From Rhizocola hellebori (GTDB lineage: Bacteria > Actinomycetota > Actinomycetes > Mycobacteriales > Micromonosporaceae), in assembly GCF_016862955.1 (NCBI RefSeq), contig NZ_BONY01000046.1, forward strand, positions 17,446 through 81,445: a stretch of DNA of 64,000 nt. Reading direction: 5' to 3'. Each line of letters opens with the position of its first letter. Position 1 is the first letter of the stretch. The notes below the pieces were generated by a model, which searched no databases, was not told the DNA's origin, and saw only the letters and a list, made by a program, of their open reading frames with translations. Made by a program: the position numbers and the translations under genes. Positions 25,554 through 34,425 of this stretch are shown here, piece after piece.

Positions 25554-26111
25554 GTGAACCAGCTTCTCGCCATAGCCGCCGACCTCGTCGCCATCGCAGT
25601 GCTCGCTTTCGGGGTGTACTTTCCCCGCCACCACCGCCGCGATCTCGTCGTCGCCTTCACCGGCGTCAACATCGGCGTGCTCGCCGTCGCGACGGTGCTG
25701 GGCTCCTCGACCGTCGGACTGGGTCTGGGTCTCGGCCTGTTCGGGGTGCTGTCCATCATCCGGCTGCGTTCCGACGAGATCGCCCAGCATGAGATCGCCT
25801 ATTACTTCGCCTCGCTCGCGCTCGGGCTGCTCGCCGGGCTTGCCGGGAAGCTTACGGTGGTCACCGGCGGGTTGATGCTGCTGATGGTCGTGGCGCTGGT
25901 GGTCGGCGATCATCCTCGGCTGTTCCGCCGGTATAGGCAGCAGACCATGCGCCTCGATGTGGCTTACTCCGACGAGGCCGCGCTCTGGTCGCATCTCGAG
26001 ACGCTCCTCAAAGCACGCGTCGTCAACCTTTCCATCAAACACGTGGATTTGGTCAACGACACCACTGTGGCGGAGGTCCGTTACGTTGTCGCCGCCGCGG
26101 TGACGCGATGA
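25554..26111 (+). CDS. DUF4956 integral membrane protein
   Basis: A 185-residue membrane protein of the DUF4956 family, with four hydrophobic spans in the first 120 residues and a soluble end. The family motif FGVLSIIRLRSDEIAQHEIA is present. DUF4956 genes are usually found beside VTC-domain polyphosphate polymerases, as here, and probably form the membrane part of the system. GTG at 25554 is preferred over 25494 because AAGGA precedes it and the membrane part starts directly. It overlaps the next gene by ATGA. A 136-base gap without a gene separates it from fic. Confidence 0.85.
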   Translation: MNQLLAIAADLVAIAVLAFGVYFPRHHRRDLVVAFTGVNIGVLAVATVLGSSTVGLGLGLGLFGVLSIIRLRSDEIAQHEIAYYFASLALGLLAGLAGKLTVVTGGLMLLMVVALVVGDHPRLFRRYRQQTMRLDVAYSDEAALWSHLETLLKARVVNLSIKHVDLVNDTTVAEVRYVVAAAVTR

Positions 26112-26881
26112 GGCCGAGCGAGGTGATCGATCGCCTCCACCCCATCGGGCTTGATGAGCTGAACCGCCGCGCCTCGCTCTTCACCCGGCTGGACCGCAAG
26201 TACCTGCTTCCCGTGAGCGAGCTTGGGTTGCTGCTGTCCGCGTTGGCCGACCGGGTCCAGGTGCTGCAGATCGGCCCGCGCCGTGAGTTCGCCTATCAGT
26301 CGTCCTATTTCGACAGTTCAGAGCTGAGTTGCTACCTGGATTCCGCTCACCGCAGACGCCATCGGTTCAAAGTTCGCGTCCGCAGTTACCTCGACTCCGG
26401 CCTGAGCTTCCTCGAGGTGAAGACGCGGGGTCCGCGAGGTGACACGGTGAAGGACCGGGTGGCCTACCACGGCACGGGCGGCTTCGACGACGACGCACGC
26501 CAGTACGCCGAAGCCGTGCTGGCCGGTCACGGAATCCGCCGCCGGCTGACCGGATTCCAGCCTGTGCTGACCACGAGGTACAGCCGTACCACCCTCTTCG
26601 TCCCGGCTACCGCAAGCCGGGTGACAGTGGATACCGCGATCGAGTGGACACTGCCCGGCGGGCCGACCGTCGCCGCGCCGGAAACAGTTTTCGTGGAGAC
26701 CAAGTCGAACAGCGCCACCCATGAGGTAGACCGGCTGCTCTGGTCGCACCGGCACCGGCCCTGTTCGGTCTCCAAGTACGGCACCGGGCTCGCCGCCCTG
26801 CGCCCCGACCTCCCCTCCCATCATTGGCGGCCGGTTCTGCGACGCCATTTCCCGAGCCTGAAGGAAGAAACATCATCATGA
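26108..26881 (+). CDS. VTC-domain polyphosphate polymerase-like protein
   Basis: A 257-residue protein with one VTC domain, the tunnel-fold catalytic domain of yeast Vtc4, which makes inorganic polyphosphate from ATP. Basic and acidic tunnel residues can be recognised: FTRLDRKYLLP (about 25), EVKTRGPRGDTVKDR (about 100), VETKSNSATHEVDR (about 195) and SVSKYGTGLA (about 220). It is translationally coupled to DUF4956 upstream and by ATGA to the lipoprotein downstream. Polyphosphate synthesis or attachment to the cell surface is likely but not proven for this bacterial set. Confidence 0.85.
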   Translation: MRPSEVIDRLHPIGLDELNRRASLFTRLDRKYLLPVSELGLLLSALADRVQVLQIGPRREFAYQSSYFDSSELSCYLDSAHRRRHRFKVRVRSYLDSGLSFLEVKTRGPRGDTVKDRVAYHGTGGFDDDARQYAEAVLAGHGIRRRLTGFQPVLTTRYSRTTLFVPATASRVTVDTAIEWTLPGGPTVAAPETVFVETKSNSATHEVDRLLWSHRHRPCSVSKYGTGLAALRPDLPSHHWRPVLRRHFPSLKEETSS

Positions 26882-28716
26882 GAAGCCGCCTCAAACTGGT
26901 TTCCGGCACAGCCGCACTGATCCTCGCCGCCGCCTCGCTCACCGCCTGCACAGCCGAAAGCGAGTCCCCGAGCACCACGGCCACCACCACCGCGGCGGGC
27001 GAGGTCAGCACCGAGCAGAACGCGGCGGCTGTGCTGGCCGCCAACAAGAAGGACCACGCGCAAGACGGTGACGCCAGCCGGAGCCCATCCGAAGCCGCCA
27101 CCATCTCCTTGACCGGTGACACAGCCACCAGCACCAGCGGCAGTGTCAAGGTGAACGGCTCGGCCGTGACGATCACCGCGAGCGGCACCTATCGGCTCAC
27201 CGGAAAGCTTGCCAACGGCCAGGTTCTCGTCAACGCGCCCGACGGCAAGGTGAAGCTGGTCTTCGACGGCGTCGACATCACCAGCTCGACGGGCGCGGCG
27301 GTCGCCGTGACCGAGGCCGACGAGGTCATCGTCGTCCTCGCCGATGGCAGCCAGAACACGTTGCGCGACACCGATTCCTATGCCGATGGCGCTGAGGTCA
27401 ACGCCGCCCTGTTCAGCGCGGCCGACCTGACCATCACCGGCACCGGCGCGCTTTCCGTGCACGGCAATGGCAATGACGCGATCGCCAGCCAGGATGGTCT
27501 GGTGGTGCAGGCGGGCATCATCACCGTCGACGCGGTCGACGACGGCCTTCGCGGCAAGGACTATCTGGTCGTCAAGGGCGGCACCATCACCGTGACAGCC
27601 GGCGGCGACGGCCTCAAGGCGGACAACGCCGAGGCGGCCGATTCCGGCTACATCTCGGTCTCCGGCGGGGAGGTGAAAGTCACCGCCGCGGGTGATGGTG
27701 CCGACGCGGCCACCGATCTCGTGGTCACCAACGGCGGCCTGACCATCGTCACCGGCGGCGGCAACGGCAAGGCCGTCACTGGCGACGTGTCCGCCAAGGG
27801 GCTCAAGTCCGGAGTCATCACCGTTCTGGAGGGTGGCAAGGCGACTATCGACGCGTCGGACGACGCGGTCCACGGCGATGGCGCGGTGCGGGTCAACGGG
27901 GCCACGCTCGCCATCGCCAGTGGCGACGACGCCGTTCACGCCGAGGGCACCCTACGCATCGACAGCGGCAAGATTGACATCACGGCGTCGAATGAGGGCC
28001 TCGAAGCCAAGGACATCGTGATCAACGGCGGTGAGGTCAGCATCGTCTCCCGCGACGACGGCATGAACGCCGCCAATGGCTCCGGCCAGCAGGCCGGCGG
28101 CCAAGCCATGCCGAACCAGGGCGGGCAGGGCCAACCCGGGCAGGGCCAGGCACCGGGACAGGGCGGCCCGGGCGGTGGGGAACAGGTGGCCGACGTCTCG
28201 CTCACCGTCACCGGCGGTCAGGTGGTCATCCAGGCCGGCGGGGACGGATTCGACTCCAACGGCGTCGCCACGATCTCCGGCGGAACGGTCATCGTCAATG
28301 GGCCCACCGCCAGCAACAATGGCGCTCTAGATGTCAACGGATCGTTCACCATCACTGGCGGCGTGCTGTTGGCCGCGGGCAGCGCGGGCATGGCGGTCTC
28401 CCCCGCCGCGCAATCCGGTCAGGGCTGGCTGTCGGCCACGTTGACGGCAGCGGTGCCGGCCGGAACCACCCTGCACGTGGTGGACTCCGCCGGGAAGGTC
28501 GTCGCTACCTTCGTCACCTCGAAGACGGTGCAGAACGTGGTGTATTCCGCCCCGGCGATCAAGACGGGCGAGGAATACAAGGTCTACGCGGGAGGCAGCG
28601 CCGCGGGCACCTCGATCGGCGGGCTCGCCGCTTCCGGCTCGCTTGGCCAGGCCACCCTCGCCGCCACCGTGAAGGCCGGGGTCGCCGCGGCTGGACGCGG
28701 CCCGGGCCGGCGCTGA
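26878..28716 (+). CDS. DUF4353-like carbohydrate-binding lipoprotein with beta-helix-type repeats
   Basis: A 612-residue lipoprotein. The signal peptide ends in the lipobox LTAC (about residue 23). The body is built of many short Gly/Asp/Val-rich repeats such as GGTITVTAGGDGLKADN and DDAVHAEGTLRIDSG, characteristic of right-handed beta-helix proteins annotated as carbohydrate-binding DUF4353. A Gln/Gly/Pro-rich linker (about 405-435) splits it. The ATG at 26878 is chosen because the signal peptide starts there and AAGGAAG precedes it. Coupled to the VTC gene, it probably anchors or binds polymer outside the membrane. Confidence 0.85.
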   Translation: MRSRLKLVSGTAALILAAASLTACTAESESPSTTATTTAAGEVSTEQNAAAVLAANKKDHAQDGDASRSPSEAATISLTGDTATSTSGSVKVNGSAVTITASGTYRLTGKLANGQVLVNAPDGKVKLVFDGVDITSSTGAAVAVTEADEVIVVLADGSQNTLRDTDSYADGAEVNAALFSAADLTITGTGALSVHGNGNDAIASQDGLVVQAGIITVDAVDDGLRGKDYLVVKGGTITVTAGGDGLKADNAEAADSGYISVSGGEVKVTAAGDGADAATDLVVTNGGLTIVTGGGNGKAVTGDVSAKGLKSGVITVLEGGKATIDASDDAVHGDGAVRVNGATLAIASGDDAVHAEGTLRIDSGKIDITASNEGLEAKDIVINGGEVSIVSRDDGMNAANGSGQQAGGQAMPNQGGQGQPGQGQAPGQGGPGGGEQVADVSLTVTGGQVVIQAGGDGFDSNGVATISGGTVIVNGPTASNNGALDVNGSFTITGGVLLAAGSAGMAVSPAAQSGQGWLSATLTAAVPAGTTLHVVDSAGKVVATFVTSKTVQNVVYSAPAIKTGEEYKVYAGGSAAGTSIGGLAASGSLGQATLAATVKAGVAAAGRGPGRR

Positions 28717-28744
28717 CCGGGCCGCGCACAGGTGGTACACAGAA

Positions 28745-29524
28745 ATGGAAAAGCTGGCTCACAGCGTGGTTGCCGATGATCGGACTATGACAGTGGTGAA
28801 CGCGGATGCTCGCTCGCAGCTTCGCCGGCCCGATGGCAGCCCGATGCGGGTGCTCGTGGTCGACGACGAGCCGACGCTGGCGGAGCTGCTCGCGATGGCG
28901 CTGCGCTACGAGGGCTGGGAGGTGCGCAGCGCCGCCGACGGCCTGAGCGCCGTGCGCACAGCGCGTGAGTTCCGGCCCGACGCCGTGGTCCTCGACATGA
29001 TGCTGCCCGATATCGATGGCCTTGAGGTGTTGCGGCGCCTGCGCGGCGAGACGCCCGACGTGCCGGTGCTTTTCCTGACCGCCAAGGATTCCGTGGAGGA
29101 CAGGGTGACCGGGCTCACCGCGGGTGGGGATGACTACGTGACGAAGCCGTTCAGCTTGGAGGAGGTGGTGGCGCGGCTGCGCGGGCTGATGCGCCGCGCC
29201 AGCCGCACCGAGCTGCGCGCCGAGTCGTCGCTGACCGTGGGCGACCTCACCCTTGATGAGGACAGCCATGAGGTTCGCCGCGGCGGCGACCTCATCGAGC
29301 TGACCGCGACCGAATTCGAGCTGCTTCGCTATCTGATGCGCAACCCGCGCCGGGTGCTGTCCAAGAGCCAGATCCTGGACAGGGTGTGGAATTACGACTT
29401 CGGTGGCCAGGCCAACGTTGTCGAGCTCTACATCTCTTACCTTCGCAAGAAAATCGACGCCGGTCGCCAGCCGATGATCCATACGTTGCGCGGAGCGGGG
29501 TATGTCCTCAAGCCCGCCGACTGA
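28745..29524 (+). CDS. OmpR-family response regulator
   Basis: A 259-residue two-component response regulator. The receiver (about 40-150 with this start) has VVDDEPTLAE, the phosphorylated Asp in VVLDMMLPDIDG (about 84), LFLTAKD and YVTKPFS. The C-terminal OmpR-type winged helix (about 165-258) carries TATEFELLRYLMRNPRRVLS. ATG 28745 has AGGTGG upstream; ATG 28787 is an alternative that removes 14 residues. It overlaps the kinase gene by 23 bases. It may control the adjacent VTC or surface-polymer genes. Confidence 0.95.
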   Translation: MEKLAHSVVADDRTMTVVNADARSQLRRPDGSPMRVLVVDDEPTLAELLAMALRYEGWEVRSAADGLSAVRTAREFRPDAVVLDMMLPDIDGLEVLRRLRGETPDVPVLFLTAKDSVEDRVTGLTAGGDDYVTKPFSLEEVVARLRGLMRRASRTELRAESSLTVGDLTLDEDSHEVRRGGDLIELTATEFELLRYLMRNPRRVLSKSQILDRVWNYDFGGQANVVELYISYLRKKIDAGRQPMIHTLRGAGYVLKPAD

Positions 29525-30980
29525 CCTCCCGCGCGGTCCCGCGCGCTGGTCCTTGCGCACCAAGCTGGTCGCGGCGATGGTCACGTTGTTGGCCGTCGCC
29601 TTCCTCGTGGTGGGGGTCACCACCGTCGTCACCCTCAACAACGCCCTCTACGACCGGATCGACAGTCAGCTCAGGTCGGCCGCCGGGCGGGTGCCCACCA
29701 ACGACGACCAGCAAACCAACTGCGCCATGCCGCGTCACAACGAATTCCCGCTGGGTCAAGCTATCGGCACCGTCAGCGTGCGCGTCTGCGACGGGCGGAT
29801 CACCAATGCCGACATCCTGGTCGAAAAAGGCCAACAGGAACCAGACCTAACCCCTTTCACTTCAACATTTTTGGGGGTACCAGGCGGAGCCGCCCCCCGC
29901 ACCTACGATCTCGGCGAGCTGGGTCCATATCGGATGGTCGGGCATACCAAGCCCGACGGCGCTGTCCTCATCACCGGTCTGCCGCTGGCGGAGACGCAAC
30001 AGACCCTCTACCTTCTGGTCGCGGTGATAGCCGGCGTCACCGTGCTCGCCCTGATCTCGGTGGGCTTCGCGGGCGCCTTCATCGTGCGGCGCACCCTGGC
30101 CCCGCTGTCGCGGATAGCGTCCACCGCCACCCGCGTCTCGCAACTGCGCCTCGATCGCGGTGAAGTCGAGCTGGCGCAACGGGTAGCCGATCCGGACACC
30201 GACCCGCGTACCGAGGTGGGCCAGGTGGGCGCGGCGCTCAACCGCATGCTGGACCACGTGGGCAGCGCGCTCGAGTCGCGTCATGCCAGCGAAATGCAGG
30301 TGCGGCAGTTCGTGGCCGACGCGAGTCACGAGCTGCGCACGCCGCTGGCGGCGATCCGTGGCTACGCGGAGCTGAGCCGCCGCAGCCGCGAGCCGGTGCC
30401 ACCGGAGCTGGCACACATGCTGCGCCGGGTCGAGTCCGAGGCGCAGCGCATGACGGCGCTCGTCGAGGATCTGCTGTTGCTGGCGCGCATCGATGCCGGC
30501 CGGAAACTCGCGCACGGGCCGGTCGACCTCTCCATGCTCGTGGTCGATGCGGTCAGCGATGCCCATGCCGCCGGCCCGAAACACCTGTGGCAGCTGGATC
30601 TGCCCGAGGAGCCGGTCATCGTCACCGGCGACAAGACCCGGCTGCATCAGGTGATCGCCAACCTGCTCGCGAATGCGAGAACCCATACCCCGGAAGGCAC
30701 TTCGGTCACCGTTGGCGTCACCACGCAAGGCGAGCGGGCCACCCTCACCGTCACCGACACCGGCCCCGGCATTCCGGCCGAGCTGCTGCCCACCATCTTC
30801 GAGCGCTTCGCGCGTGGCGACAGCTCGCGCTCACGCCAGGACGGAAGCACCGGCCTGGGTCTGGCGATCGTGCAAGCGGTCGTCACCGCCCAGGGCGGCA
30901 CCATCGCCGTGGACAGCGCGCCGGGCCGCACCGAGTTCACGGTTCGGTTGCCCCTGAACAAGAACATGGCTCAGTCATAG
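29502..30980 (+). CDS. Sensor histidine kinase (HAMP, HisKA, HATPase)
   Basis: A 492-residue membrane sensor kinase paired with the response regulator upstream. It has a first span (about 20-45), an extracytoplasmic sensor region (about 46-165), a second span (about 168-195) and a HAMP linker. The phosphorylated His is in ASHELRTPL (about 276). The ATPase domain has an N box (NLLANARTHTPEG), G1 (DTGPGIPAEL) and G2 (GSTGLGLAIV). The signal is unknown. It is similar in layout to actinobacterial TcrY/MprB-type kinases. Confidence 0.95.
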   Translation: MSSSPPTDLPRGPARWSLRTKLVAAMVTLLAVAFLVVGVTTVVTLNNALYDRIDSQLRSAAGRVPTNDDQQTNCAMPRHNEFPLGQAIGTVSVRVCDGRITNADILVEKGQQEPDLTPFTSTFLGVPGGAAPRTYDLGELGPYRMVGHTKPDGAVLITGLPLAETQQTLYLLVAVIAGVTVLALISVGFAGAFIVRRTLAPLSRIASTATRVSQLRLDRGEVELAQRVADPDTDPRTEVGQVGAALNRMLDHVGSALESRHASEMQVRQFVADASHELRTPLAAIRGYAELSRRSREPVPPELAHMLRRVESEAQRMTALVEDLLLLARIDAGRKLAHGPVDLSMLVVDAVSDAHAAGPKHLWQLDLPEEPVIVTGDKTRLHQVIANLLANARTHTPEGTSVTVGVTTQGERATLTVTDTGPGIPAELLPTIFERFARGDSSRSRQDGSTGLGLAIVQAVVTAQGGTIAVDSAPGRTEFTVRLPLNKNMAQS

Positions 30981-31014
30981 GCCACGCACAGGAGTGCTGG
31001 CTTAACTGCTTTTT

Positions 31015-31956
31015 GTGAGCAGACAAAAGCAACCATCGATCAGCCGCCGAAAGCTACTCGCGGGCGGGATTGGCGCCTTGGCCACCCTCGGCGGGGCCGC
31101 CGGGTGGGCCCTCGACCGTTATGTGATCGACCACGTCGAGGTCGCGAATGCTTCGAACCTGGTCGCGCCCAAGGCCTCGGTGGCCCAGGCCGACACCTCG
31201 GGCACCGCCACGGCCACCACCTACACGAGCCAGACCGCCGACTTGCGGCTGACGCGAGCCGAAACCGGTTCGGGCAACAGCAAAGTGACCTACTTCGTGG
31301 CCGACGTCAAGGTGAGCGACGCGACGATTCTGCGCTCGGCCTTCGCCAACGACGAGTTCGGCGAGAACATCATCGCCAACACCTCCGATATCGCGGCCGG
31401 GGCTGGTGCGGTTTTCGCCATCAATGGCGACTACTACGGGTTCCGGGACACCGGCATCGTCATCCGCAACGGGGTGGCTTTCCGCGACTCCGGGGCGCGC
31501 CAGGGATTGGCCTTCTACGCCGACGGCTCGGCCAAGCTCTACGACGAGACCACCACCAGCGCGGCCGCGCTGGTGGACGCGGGTGTCTGGAACACGCTGT
31601 CGTTCGGCCCGGGACTGGTCGAAAACGGCGCTGTCATCGGCGGAATCGACTCCGTCGAGATCGACACCAACTTCGGCAACCACTCGGTGCAGGGCAACCA
31701 GCCGCGGACGGCGGTCGGGCTGGTGGACAACAATCACCTCCTCTTCATCGTGGTGGACGGCCGCAGCAACGGTTACAGCCGTGGCGTTTCCATGACCGAG
31801 CTGGCCCAGCTGTTCGTCGACCGAGGGGCTCGGGTCGCCTACAACCTCGATGGCGGTGGCTCGTCGACGATGGTCTTCAACGGCTCGCTGGTCAACAATC
31901 CCCTGGGCCGCGGGCAGGAACGGGGCACCAGCGACATTCTCTATCTCGCGGGCTGA
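31015..31956 (+). CDS. Phosphodiester glycosidase family protein (NAGPA-like), Tat-exported
   Basis: A 313-residue exported protein. The twin-arginine signal SRRKLLAGG is followed by a hydrophobic segment (about 15-35). The domain is that of N-acetylglucosamine-1-phosphodiester alpha-N-acetylglucosaminidase, shown by FAINGDYYGFRDTG (about 138-151) and the active-site signature NLDGGGSSTMVFNG (about 279-292). It would cleave a sugar-phosphate diester, as found in surface polymers. It starts with GTG 34 bases after the kinase and 8 bases before the glycosyltransferase, consistent with one surface-polymer operon. Confidence 0.85.
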   Translation: MSRQKQPSISRRKLLAGGIGALATLGGAAGWALDRYVIDHVEVANASNLVAPKASVAQADTSGTATATTYTSQTADLRLTRAETGSGNSKVTYFVADVKVSDATILRSAFANDEFGENIIANTSDIAAGAGAVFAINGDYYGFRDTGIVIRNGVAFRDSGARQGLAFYADGSAKLYDETTTSAAALVDAGVWNTLSFGPGLVENGAVIGGIDSVEIDTNFGNHSVQGNQPRTAVGLVDNNHLLFIVVDGRSNGYSRGVSMTELAQLFVDRGARVAYNLDGGGSSTMVFNGSLVNNPLGRGQERGTSDILYLAG

Positions 31957-31964
31957 GGCTGGCG

Positions 31965-33038
31965 ATGATAGTTCTTATTCCGGCCTACGAGCCGGACCGA
32001 AGGCTCGTCGAGCTGGTGGGCCGGCTGAAGCACTATCGGGTGGTGGTCGTCGACGACGGCAGCGGCCCGGCCTATGCGGCCCTGTTCGCGCGGGCGCTTC
32101 GGCTCGGCGCAGAGCTGATCACGCTGGACCGCAATCAGGGCAAGGGAAACGCGCTGAAGGCGGGCTTCGCCCATGCCCTGGCCAACCATCCCGGGCACGA
32201 CGTGGTCTGCGCTGACAGCGACGGCCAGCACCGCCCCGAGGACATCGACGCGGTCGCCGATCGGCTCGCCACGACCGGCGCCGACATCGTGCTCGGCGCG
32301 CGCCGGTTCACCGGCGAGGTGCCCGCGCGCAGCCGATTCGGCAACACCCTGACCCGCAGGGCCTTCGCCCTCGCCACCGGCCGGCCGCTGATCGACACCC
32401 AGACCGGGTTGCGTGGTCACCCCGCCCGCACCCTCGCCTGGCTCGGCTCCATCGCGGGCGACCGGTTCGAGTACGAGCTGCGCGTGCTATTGCGGGCCGC
32501 GCGGGAGGCCCGGCGCATCGAAGAGGTGGAGATCGCCACGATCTACCTGGAGCACAATGCCTCCTCCCACTTCCGCCCGATCCGCGACTCGGCTCGCATC
32601 TACGGCCCGCTGCTCAGCTTCGCCGCCTCGTCGCTGATCGGCTTCACCATCGACGCCATCGTTCTGCTCGTCCTGGCGGGCCTCACCGGCAACCTGGCCC
32701 TTTCCGCCGTGGGAGCACGCCTCATCAGCGCCTCGGCCAACTACGCCATGAACTACGCGTGGATTTTCCCCGTCGGCGCGCCGCGCACCCACCGGCGGAG
32801 CGGGCCGATGCGGTCGGCTTGGCGCTATGCGGTGCTGGCTGCCGTGATGCTGGGCGCGAATATTGTGTTGCTGCAATCGCTTTCGGCGCTCACCGGATCG
32901 GTGGTGGTGGCCAAGCTCGGCACCGAGTTGCTGCTTTTCTCCGCCGGCTACCTCGTCCAGCGCCATCTGGTTTTTGCCGACCGGCTACCCGGAAAGGGTT
33001 GCGTTTCAGCAGGTCATGAGCAAGACTCTCCGGCGTGA
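31965..33038 (+). CDS. GT2 glycosyltransferase fused to a GtrA membrane domain
   Basis: A 357-residue fusion. Residues about 1-215 are a family-2 glycosyltransferase of the dolichol-phosphate-sugar synthase type: LIPAYEPD, VVVDDGSG and the metal-binding CADSDGQH. Residues about 220-345 are a GtrA-like four-helix membrane domain (FAASSLIGFTIDAIVLLVL; ANYAMNYAWIF), which flips or anchors polyprenyl-linked sugars. The ATG at 31965 is chosen as the first residue of the GT2 fold. It ends in a GTGA overlap with a small gene and likely acts in surface glycosylation. Confidence 0.9.
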   Translation: MIVLIPAYEPDRRLVELVGRLKHYRVVVVDDGSGPAYAALFARALRLGAELITLDRNQGKGNALKAGFAHALANHPGHDVVCADSDGQHRPEDIDAVADRLATTGADIVLGARRFTGEVPARSRFGNTLTRRAFALATGRPLIDTQTGLRGHPARTLAWLGSIAGDRFEYELRVLLRAAREARRIEEVEIATIYLEHNASSHFRPIRDSARIYGPLLSFAASSLIGFTIDAIVLLVLAGLTGNLALSAVGARLISASANYAMNYAWIFPVGAPRTHRRSGPMRSAWRYAVLAAVMLGANIVLLQSLSALTGSVVVAKLGTELLLFSAGYLVQRHLVFADRLPGKGCVSAGHEQDSPA

Positions 33039-33316
33039 CCAGCTGGACACCACCCCTGCAGCTCGATGCCCGCTCCGACAGGTGCCACCTGACCCTGGAG
33101 GGGGTCACCTACGGAAACGGCGAAACCCTTCAGGAAGCCGGAAACGATCTCTTGGTACGCCTGCACGACCTCGCGCTCGGGTTGCGTCGCGGTGACCATC
33201 GCGCCGCGGTCGGCCCGTGGCGCGCCGACCCCCGGGTCTACGGCTTCCTGTGGGAGCTGGGCGAGATAGCCGCCCGCGGCGGCGATCTGCGCGAACGGGT
33301 GTTCGGCGGGGAGTGA
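33035..33316 (+). CDS. Small conserved-type protein of unknown function
   Basis: A 93-residue soluble protein coupled by GTGA overlap to the glycosyltransferase gene. It begins MTSWTPPLQLDARSDRCHLT and has a helical Arg/Leu-rich second half (DLLVRLHDLALGLRRG). I do not recognise a family. The overlap with the upstream stop and normal composition support it being real. Confidence 0.6.
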   Translation: MTSWTPPLQLDARSDRCHLTLEGVTYGNGETLQEAGNDLLVRLHDLALGLRRGDHRAAVGPWRADPRVYGFLWELGEIAARGGDLRERVFGGE

Positions 33317-33331
33317 ACCCGTCAGTCCTAA

Positions 33332-33790
33332 TTAGACAGCCCACTGCCCCGCGAGCATGATGTTCCGCTCAGCCAGCTCGTTGACCTCACGCCAGGCTTG
33401 GATCGACACCGGCGTGACCCGGAAATAGAGATAGCGCGCCCGCAACGTGCGCGGGTCGAAGCCGGTCTTGGCCGCGAAGGCGTCGCCCAGCTCAAGCGAG
33501 ATCTCGCTGGAGGCCAACACCTGCACCGCACCCTCAATCAGCACCACGTCGCGGGTCAGGCCCACGCCTATGCGGGCCTGGCCGGTGGCCTCGAGGTTGC
33601 GCGCGGTCGGGTTGCTGGCCGCGGTGGAGAAGTAAAGGCTGCCGCCTTCCCACAGGAACGACAGCGGCACCAGGTAGGGCAGGCCGGTGGCCGGATCGGC
33701 CGTGGCCACCCAGGCGTCAACCTCGTTCTCCAGGCGGGCAAGGGTGTCTGTCTTGCGCTGCTGAGCGCTTCTGGCAGGAGCAGGCGTCAC
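33332..33790 (-). CDS. Pyridoxamine 5'-phosphate oxidase-like flavin/F420-binding protein
   Basis: A 152-residue split-barrel protein of the PNPOx-like superfamily, which binds FMN or F420. Seen: LPYLVPLSFLWEGGSLYFST (about 38-57), typical of the first strands, then ATGQARIGVGLTRDVVLIEG. GTG at 33790 (VTPAPARSAQQRKTD) is chosen because residues further upstream are low-complexity and overlap the divergent gene. Substrate unknown; actinobacterial members often reduce small molecules with F420. It converges with the small gene ending at 33316. Confidence 0.8.
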   Translation of the reverse strand: MTPAPARSAQQRKTDTLARLENEVDAWVATADPATGLPYLVPLSFLWEGGSLYFSTAASNPTARNLEATGQARIGVGLTRDVVLIEGAVQVLASSEISLELGDAFAAKTGFDPRTLRARYLYFRVTPVSIQAWREVNELAERNIMLAGQWAV

Positions 33791-33859
33791 CGGCCAAGTC
33801 TGGCACAGTGACACGCGTCGAGAGAATTTGTGTCGCACCCGGCCCCTATCCTCGGCCAC

Positions 33860-34369
33860 ATGAAAATCGGGGAAATAGCTTGGCTTGACCAGCATCAAGC
33901 TCACGTGACAGCGATGGTCCGCCAACATGGCTGGTTCATCCAATACGTCTCCGGCCGCATGTGCGACCGGCCCGGCTGCGACTGCGGCGACGCCGAGGAG
34001 GACGAGCTCGCTTTCGCCTACACGATCGGCCTTTTCGGGCTCAATCATCCGGAGCTGCTGATCCTGGGGGTCCCGCCGCAGACGGCCAGCGGTGTTCTCA
34101 ACGATCTGGGGCGGCGGGTGAAGGCGGGCCAGGCCCTGCTGCCCGGCAGCATCATCACGTTCCAGCAGTGGCCCCACCGCATCGTGCCCGAGCAGGTCCC
34201 CAATCCAGCGGAGATCGTGCTCGGCGCCAATGGCTACTACCGCATGGCCCCGGGCACCTCGGTGCCGGTCCTGCAACTGAGCTACGACGATGAGCAAGGC
34301 CGCTTCCCCTGGCAGGAGGGCTATTCTGCGCCGGGCCTGCAGCCCCGGCCGGGTGAATTCCGGGCTTGA
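33860..34369 (+). CDS. DUF4262 domain protein
   Basis: About 169 residues of the DUF4262 family, whose function is unknown. Typical features: RQHGWFIQYVSG, a Cys cluster CDRPGCDCGD (about 36-45), FAYTIGLFGLNHPELLILG, and a C-terminal VLQLSYDDEQGRFPW. ATG 33860 is used; an in-frame GTG at 33830 would add 10 residues and neither has a clear ribosome-binding site. It is followed after 56 bases by an M50 peptidase gene. Confidence 0.75.
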   Translation: MKIGEIAWLDQHQAHVTAMVRQHGWFIQYVSGRMCDRPGCDCGDAEEDELAFAYTIGLFGLNHPELLILGVPPQTASGVLNDLGRRVKAGQALLPGSIITFQQWPHRIVPEQVPNPAEIVLGANGYYRMAPGTSVPVLQLSYDDEQGRFPWQEGYSAPGLQPRPGEFRA

Positions 34370-34425
34370 CGCGCCTTGTGACGAGCGGGGTGGCCCCATA
34401 CTCGGCGTGGGGCTAGCCTCTTCGC

